NCBI GenBank assembly: GCA_019309605.1
Contig: JAFDFW010000002.1
Span: forward strand, 1-21,113
Length of the DNA stretch: 21,113 nucleotides
From: Deltaproteobacteria bacterium
GTDB lineage: Bacteria; Myxococcota_A; Polyangia; Polyangiales; Houyiibacteriaceae
Direction of reading: 5' to 3'
A program made the position numbers and the translations under genes. This document shows, piece after piece, positions 16,801 to 21,113 of this stretch. Every line of letters begins with the position of its first letter. Position 1 is the stretch's first letter. The notes below the pieces were generated by a model. The model made no database searches. It had not been told where the DNA came from and saw only the letters and a program-made list of their open reading frames with translations.

Positions 16801-17258
16801 CCGCGTACTTGGAGCTCCCCGACCAGGGGAAGGTCTTCATCAGCGTGAAGGAAAACGACAAGCCCGCCGCAGCCGACCTCGCGCGGCGCTTGAAGGATCT
16901 GGGTTTCGATATCATCGCGACGAAAGGGACCCGCGAGATGCTCGAGCGTGCCGGGGTGGAAGCGGAGAACGTCCACAAGGTGGGCGAGGGCCGTCCCCAT
17001 ATCGTCGACCTCCTACAAAATGGCGATATCGCCCTCGTCTTCAACACCACCGAGGGCGCGAAGGCCATTCGTGACAGCCGCTCCATGCGCCGCCAAACGG
17101 TGTTGAGCGACGTGCCGTACTTCACCACGATCGCCGCTGCGGTTGCCACGGTCGACGCCGTCGAAGCGCGACGCCTCAGGCCACCGTCGGTCTGCTCGAT
17201 TCAGGAGTACCACGCGCGCACCAGCGAGCTCGCGACGCTGCGGCCGCCCAAGCGCTAG
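13899..17258 (+). CDS. carB: Carbamoyl-phosphate synthase, large subunit
   Basis: 1119 aa. CarB makes carbamoyl phosphate from bicarbonate, ammonia (from glutamine via CarA) and two ATP, feeding pyrimidine and arginine synthesis. The two homologous ATP-grasp halves are clear. The first begins [20 protein letters not shown], has the MGGSGGG loop (about 172-178) and [18 protein letters not shown]. The second begins at about residue 593 with [20 protein letters not shown] and has [12 protein letters not shown] and EVNPRAS. The C-terminal MGS-type allosteric domain (about 977-1100) carries [17 protein letters not shown] and [17 protein letters not shown]. It is longer than the E. coli enzyme (about 1070 aa), mainly through roughly 33 extra residues at about 410-455, before RLWYIADGL in the oligomerisation region. 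The ATG at 13899 gives the family N-terminus [11 protein letters not shown]; its ribosome binding site is weak (AGGT about 12 nt upstream). carA is not adjacent. greA follows at 42 nt, an arrangement seen in many proteobacterial car loci. Confidence 0.97.
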   Translation: [1119 protein letters not shown]

Positions 17259-17291
17259 CTTTGGGTTGCCTTATTTCCGAGCACAGTTTAC

Positions 17292-17295
17292 GAGG
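17292..17295 (+). promoter_or_regulatory. Ribosome binding site of greA
   Basis: GAGG lies 5 nt before ATG 17301. A second ATG at 17296 falls between them but is out of frame, so 17301 is the start. Confidence 0.6.
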
Positions 17296-17300
17296 ATGGG

Positions 17301-17771
17301 ATGGACCGGGTTCCGATGACCCCCGAAGGGCATGCCGCGCTCACCGCCGAGCTCATCGCGCTCAAAGCGGAGCGGCCGAAGATCTCCCAGGAGATCGGGA
17401 TTGCTCGCGATCACGGTGATCTCAAAGAAAACGCGGAGTATCACGCTGCCAAAGACAAGCAGGGCATGTGCGAGGCCCGCATCGCGGATATCGAAGACAA
17501 GCTCTCACGGGCCGAGGTCATCGACCCTTCGACGCTCAGTGGCGACAAGGTGAAATTTGGCGCCTTCGTCGAGCTCGAAGATATGGATAACGGGACGGTC
17601 GTGACCTACCGCTTGGTCGGGCCCGCCGAGTCCGACCTGCAACAGGGCAAGATCTCGATCACCTCGCCGGTGGCGCGCGCCATCGTCGGCAAGGAAGTCG
17701 GCGACGAAGTCCAAGTCCAAACTCCGGGCGGCGTTCGCAACTACGAAGTCAGCGACGTCCGCTGGGGCTGA
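17301..17771 (+). CDS. greA: Transcription elongation factor GreA
   Basis: 156 aa, close to the normal length of about 158. GreA enters the secondary channel of RNA polymerase and stimulates cleavage of backtracked RNA, rescuing stalled complexes. The N-terminal coiled coil (about 1-75) carries the hallmark HGDLKENAEYHAAKDKQG (38-55). Its tip acids Asp40 and Glu43 are equivalent to Asp41 and Glu44 of E. coli GreA, which coordinate the catalytic magnesium. The C-terminal FKBP-like domain has TYRLVGPAESD, ISITSPVARAIVGKEVGD and the TPGG motif. The N-terminus begins at MDRVPMTPEG as in the family. It follows carB by 42 nt and precedes recG by 31 nt, so it is probably part of one transcript. No feature separates it from GreB by experiment, but the spacing and the basic/aromatic pattern fit GreA better. 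Confidence 0.96.
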   Translation: MDRVPMTPEGHAALTAELIALKAERPKISQEIGIARDHGDLKENAEYHAAKDKQGMCEARIADIEDKLSRAEVIDPSTLSGDKVKFGAFVELEDMDNGTVVTYRLVGPAESDLQQGKISITSPVARAIVGKEVGDEVQVQTPGGVRNYEVSDVRWG

Positions 17772-17802
17772 GGAAAGTCCGGGTCCAAGAGAGCGAGCGC
17801 TG

Positions 17803-19899
17803 GTGCCTACACTGCTCGAACATCCTGTCGAAACCTTGCCTGGAATCGGCCCCACGACGGGTGCGCATCTGCGCAAGCGTGGGTACGAATCGGTGGGCGA
17901 CCTTCTGTGGCTGTTGCCCCGCGGCTACGACGACCAACGCCAACCCACGCCGATTCACTTGCTCCAGGACGGCGACTACGCGGTCGTCGAGGGTGTAGTT
18001 CGAAGGGCTCGATCCTTTCCGCGCGGCGGGCGTATGGGCTTCGAGGCCCGGCTCGAACCCGACGACCAAGCTCCGGAGCACGACGGCTACCGCGAGCTGA
18101 AGCTGGTTTGGTTTCAAGCGATTCCAGGGCTCGGCCGGCGCTTCGTGGAGGGCGAGACGGTTCGAGTTGCAGGAAGGGTTCAAGACTATCGCGGTACGGC
18201 TTCGATCGCGCATCCCGAGTCGCTCGCGGCTGACGCGCCGGGGACCATAGAGCCCCGCTACCCAGAGATTCCAGGCGTTCGTCGGAAGGCCCTGCGGCGG
18301 GCGGTGCGCGCAGCGGTTGACCGTGCGGTCGCGGCGGTGCCCGACCTGATTCCACCGGCGCTGCGGGCCGAGGTCGGAGCATGCACCGTCGGTGAGGCGT
18401 TGACTGCGATCCACGTTCCGGATCCCGTCACGTTCGACGCGGAGGTCGAGGCCGAGCCTCCGACGCCCGCGCACGGGAGGCTCGCGCTCGAAGAACTCGT
18501 GCTGTGGGAGCTAGCCCTGCGGTCGCGTCGCGCTTCGGAGCGCGGCGGTGTGGCTCGACGGTTCGAGATCGAGCCGGCGGTGCAGTCGGCCTGCGCTGCG
18601 TTCCCGTTCGAGCTCACCGAAGCGCAGAATAGGGCCGTGGCGGAGGTGAGCGGGGCGCTGATGAGCGAAACGCCGATGCGCCGTTTGCTCCAGGGTGACG
18701 TCGGATGTGGCAAGACGGCGGTCGCGATGGTGGCTTGCGCCCAGGTTGCTGCCGGCGGCGCGCAGACCGTGTTCTTGGCTCCGACGGAGCTGCTTGCCGA
18801 CCAGCATGCAGAGACTTTGAGGCCCACGGCCGAGGAACTCGGGCTCCGTCTGGGCGTTTTCACCGGTGCTCTGAGTAAGGATCAGCGCCGCTCGATGCTC
18901 GACCGCCTGGCCACCGGGGCGCTTGATGTCGTGGTCGGAACGCACGCGCTTTTGAGCGGAGAGGTTCGCTTCGCCGACCTAGGACTGGTCATCGTCGATG
19001 AGCAGCATCGCTTCGGCGTCGCCCAGCGCCTCCGCCTCGGTACCCGCGGGGCGACTCGCCGTCCGCACCTCCTCGTCATGACGGCGACGCCGATTCCGCG
19101 AAGCCTCGCGTTGGTTCTCTATGCGGGGCTCGAGTTGACGACGATCGATGCCAAGCCGCCGGGGCGGGTTCCAGCGACGACCAAGATGATGTCACGCACA
19201 GAGCGTGTTCCGGTGTTTCGCCAAATCGAACGCGCGCTCGAGGCAGAGGGCAGGGCCTTCGTGGTGTGTCCAGCGATCTCTGCGTCGGACGAATTGGTGG
19301 GTGTCGACCGAACCTTCGACGAAATGAAGGCGCAGTTTGGAGACGACCGCGTCGGTCAGATTCACGGCCGCCTTTCCGGTGAGGAGCGTCGCGCGCTGAT
19401 GCAAGCATTTCGAGAGGGCGAGCTTCAGGTGCTGGTGGGGACGACCGTGCTGGAGGTCGGTGTCGACGTCCCGACGGCCAACATCATGGTTGTCGAACAG
19501 GCAGAGCGCTTTGGGCTCGCACAGCTTCATCAGCTTCGAGGGCGAGTCGGGCGCTCGGGTCAGCGAAGCGCTTGCCTGCTCACCTTCGGCGAGCCACTGA
19601 CCAGCGAAGCCGAGGCGCGTCTTCAGGCGCTGTGCGACACCGACGATGGCTTCCAACTCGCCGAACGCGACCTCGAACTACGGGGCCCGGGTCACCTTTT
19701 TGGGTACCGCCAATCCGGGGCGAGTGGGCTGCAGTTCGCCAACCTCGCCAAGGATCAGAGCCTGCTTCAACGCGCGGGCGATCTGGCGGACCGCATCATC
19801 GGGGCCGATCCGGAACTATCCGCGCCCGAGCATGCCGCCGCCCGCGCGGCCGTAGAGCGCTGGGAACGCAACGCCTCGGTCCGCGAAGACGCCGGCTGA
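17803..19899 (+). CDS. recG: ATP-dependent DNA helicase RecG
   Basis: 698 aa, near the family norm of about 690. RecG remodels stalled replication forks and branch-migrates Holliday junctions. The N-terminal wedge/OB region begins with a helix-hairpin-like stretch, ETLPGIGPTTGAHLRKRGY, then VGDLLWLLPRGYDD. The helicase core follows: Walker A GDVGCGKT (298-305), APTELLADQHAE, the DEQH box in VDEQHRFGVAQRL (Asp399), MTATPIPRSLA, then GRAFVVCP, QIHGRLSGEERR, TTVLEVGVDVP and QLHQLRGRVGRSGQ. The family's RecG-specific end DGFQLAERDLELRGPG plus LFGYRQSG is intact. GTG 17803 is the start that gives the normal N-terminus. Its ribosome binding site is poor, so translation may depend on coupling to greA 31 nt upstream. 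The start codon is the only uncertain point. Confidence 0.96.
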   Translation: MPTLLEHPVETLPGIGPTTGAHLRKRGYESVGDLLWLLPRGYDDQRQPTPIHLLQDGDYAVVEGVVRRARSFPRGGRMGFEARLEPDDQAPEHDGYRELKLVWFQAIPGLGRRFVEGETVRVAGRVQDYRGTASIAHPESLAADAPGTIEPRYPEIPGVRRKALRRAVRAAVDRAVAAVPDLIPPALRAEVGACTVGEALTAIHVPDPVTFDAEVEAEPPTPAHGRLALEELVLWELALRSRRASERGGVARRFEIEPAVQSACAAFPFELTEAQNRAVAEVSGALMSETPMRRLLQGDVGCGKTAVAMVACAQVAAGGAQTVFLAPTELLADQHAETLRPTAEELGLRLGVFTGALSKDQRRSMLDRLATGALDVVVGTHALLSGEVRFADLGLVIVDEQHRFGVAQRLRLGTRGATRRPHLLVMTATPIPRSLALVLYAGLELTTIDAKPPGRVPATTKMMSRTERVPVFRQIERALEAEGRAFVVCPAISASDELVGVDRTFDEMKAQFGDDRVGQIHGRLSGEERRALMQAFREGELQVLVGTTVLEVGVDVPTANIMVVEQAERFGLAQLHQLRGRVGRSGQRSACLLTFGEPLTSEAEARLQALCDTDDGFQLAERDLELRGPGHLFGYRQSGASGLQFANLAKDQSLLQRAGDLADRIIGADPELSAPEHAAARAAVERWERNASVREDAG

Positions 19900-19959
19900 G
19901 GACGGAGCGCTTCTCACCGGGTTCTTGACCCTTTCGCAGGACCCAGGTAGTTCCGAATC

Positions 19960-20700
19960 ATGCCGCTGGTTCACCACACGCAGCGCGAAGTCACCCTCAA
20001 GATCGTCTACTATGGCGTCGGGCTCGGGGGCAAGACCACCAACCTCGAGACCATCCACGCGCAGACGCGGCCGGAGTCCCGGGGCAAGCTCGTATCGGTG
20101 AACACCGAGGCCGAGCGCACGCTCTTCCTGGACTTCCTGCCACTGCGGCTTGGCAAGTTCCGCGGTTACACCGTGCGTCTTCATCTCATTTCCGTCCCCG
20201 GCCAAATCGCCCAGGACTCCACTCGCCAAATGGTGCTCCGTAACGTCGACGGCGTCGTTCTCGTGGTCGACAGCCAGGCCGAGGCCGTCGAAGGCAACAA
20301 CTACGCCATCCGCAACCTCGACTACAATCTGCGGCAAGACGGAACCGACCCGGATCGAATCCCCATGGTCGTTCAGTACAACAAACGCGACCTTCCGGGC
20401 GTCCTCGATGTCGACGATCTGGCCGAACGGCTCGGCGTCCCAGAGGGCATCCCCGAGCTCGTGTCTTCGGCTCGTGACGGCTGGGGTGTCTTTGAAACGG
20501 TCAAGTCGATCGTACGCGTGTGCATGCATCAACTCGGTGACCCGCGCTTGAAGGGCGAAGGTCGCGTCGAGTGCTTGCTCGACGAGCCGCGGGACCGCTT
20601 TTACCCGAGCGGCCCCGTGTCGATGATCCACGCGCTGGTGCCCCAAGAAGCAGACGAGCAAGAGCTGGAGCTCGATGAGCTCGAGCTCGTGAGCGGCTAG
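19960..20700 (+). CDS. MglA-family small Ras-like GTPase
   Basis: 246 aa, cytoplasmic. MglA GTPases set the leading pole and switch on motility machines in Myxococcus; GTP-bound MglA recruits the gliding apparatus. Numbering matches M. xanthus MglA without gaps through switch II: P-loop GVGLGGKT (19-26), NTEAERTLFLDFLPL (48-62) with the intrinsic arginine finger Arg53, switch II SVPGQ (78-82) with Gln82, and base-recognition motif NKRD (141-144). Two features are odd. Ser78 replaces the Thr typical of MglA, and a tail of about 50 residues after the G-domain ends in a strongly acidic stretch (EADEQELELDELEL). MglA proper is about 195 aa, so this may be a diverged paralogue rather than the motility MglA. 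No mglB (Roadblock GAP) is next to it. It lies 60 nt after recG and 9 nt before the metallo-hydrolase gene. A role with the Glt-like genes upstream is an inference. Confidence 0.9.
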   Translation: MPLVHHTQREVTLKIVYYGVGLGGKTTNLETIHAQTRPESRGKLVSVNTEAERTLFLDFLPLRLGKFRGYTVRLHLISVPGQIAQDSTRQMVLRNVDGVVLVVDSQAEAVEGNNYAIRNLDYNLRQDGTDPDRIPMVVQYNKRDLPGVLDVDDLAERLGVPEGIPELVSSARDGWGVFETVKSIVRVCMHQLGDPRLKGEGRVECLLDEPRDRFYPSGPVSMIHALVPQEADEQELELDELELVSG

Positions 20701-20709
20701 GCCCATGAA

Positions 20710-21113
20710 GTGCGCACGCCGACGCTGCCACCGGCGACCCAGACCAATACCTTCCTGGTCGGCACGAAGGAGGCCGTGCTCGTCGAGCCGGCCACGCCGT
20801 ATCGCGAAGAGCAGGACCTGATGGTCCAATGGGTTCAGGCCGCCCGTTTACGCGGTGTGGAGCCCGTGGCGATCCTCGCCACGCATCATCATCCCGACCA
20901 CGTGGGCGGCGCGATGGCGCTCCGCGAACGGCTTCAACTGCCGCTCTGGGCCCACGCCATGACCGCACAGCGCCTCGACGGCATCGTCGAAATCGACCGC
21001 CTGATTCAAGAAGGCGAACGAATCGAGCTCGACGGCCCGACCCCGACCGCGCTGACGGCGATTCACACCCCCGGCCACGCGCCGGGGCACCTGTGCTTCA
21101 TCGACGAGGCAAG
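20710..21113 (+). CDS. Metallo-beta-lactamase-fold hydrolase (3' truncated)
   Basis: The first 134 codons are present and the frame runs off the window. The MBL metal site is clear: H-x-H-x-D-H as HHHPDH (residues 59-64, in LATHHHPDHVGG), then HTPGHAPGH with the next metal-binding His. The N-terminus TLPPATQTNTFLVG is typical of the glyoxalase II/LACTB2-like branch, where the usual substrates are thioesters, phosphodiesters or RNA ends. The substrate cannot be told from this part. The start is GTG 20710; the nearby ATG at 20705 is in another frame. The gene is in the same frame as the MglA-like gene, separated only by its TAG and three codons, and AGG overlapping that stop could serve as ribosome binding site. 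Translational coupling is therefore likely. The fold assignment is secure, the start moderately so. Confidence 0.87.
   Translation, partial: MRTPTLPPATQTNTFLVGTKEAVLVEPATPYREEQDLMVQWVQAARLRGVEPVAILATHHHPDHVGGAMALRERLQLPLWAHAMTAQRLDGIVEIDRLIQEGERIELDGPTPTALTAIHTPGHAPGHLCFIDEA

Noticed and set aside
19925..19953. Possible promoter for the MglA-like gene: TTGACC, 17-nt spacer, TAGTTC
   Set aside because: The -35 is good, but the -10 matches only two of six positions and would leave almost no leader before ATG 19960.

Overview
The window is GC-rich, gene-dense and read entirely on the + strand. It holds nine protein genes (one cut off at each end), no RNA genes, no mobile elements and no CRISPR. 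The gene families point to a delta-proteobacterial lineage, most likely Myxococcota: an FHA/TonB-tail protein of the AgmX/GltG/GltJ type, a small TPR lipoprotein, a giant AgmK/GltI-like TPR protein and an MglA-type small GTPase are all characteristic of the Myxococcus gliding (Glt/Agl) machinery and its paralogues. The lineage is inferred from protein families, not from a marker gene.

Region 1 (1-13309) is the envelope/motility-like part. It starts with the last 40 codons of an unrecognised gene. Next comes a GTG-started 675-aa protein with an N-terminal FHA domain, one membrane helix, a glycine-rich linker and a TonB-like C-terminal tail. After a 208-nt gap that probably carries a promoter comes a 289-aa exported TPR protein, and 15 nt after its stop codon a 3350-aa cytoplasmic protein of about 42 TPR-type units. 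The giant protein ends in a separate roughly 270-residue module that looks to me like a catalytically dead M48-peptidase-like fold.

Region 2 (13350-19899) is housekeeping: tsaE (tRNA t6A synthesis), carB (carbamoyl-phosphate synthase large subunit, with an extra linker segment and no carA beside it), greA (transcript cleavage factor) and recG (replication-fork helicase). Gaps are 31-81 nt, so read-through from the giant gene is plausible. A 7-bp hairpin covers the tsaE ribosome binding site.

Region 3 (19960-21113) holds an MglA-family GTPase with a non-standard switch II residue (Ser78) and an acidic C-terminal tail. A metallo-beta-lactamase-fold hydrolase follows after only 9 nt and runs off the end.

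The most interesting reading is that a Glt-like trans-envelope module (inner-membrane FHA/TonB protein, exported TPR protein, cytoplasmic TPR scaffold) and an MglA-like switch are linked in this genome. The motor (TolQR/ExbBD type) and the MglB partner are not in this window, so the module is incomplete here and its function is inferred.
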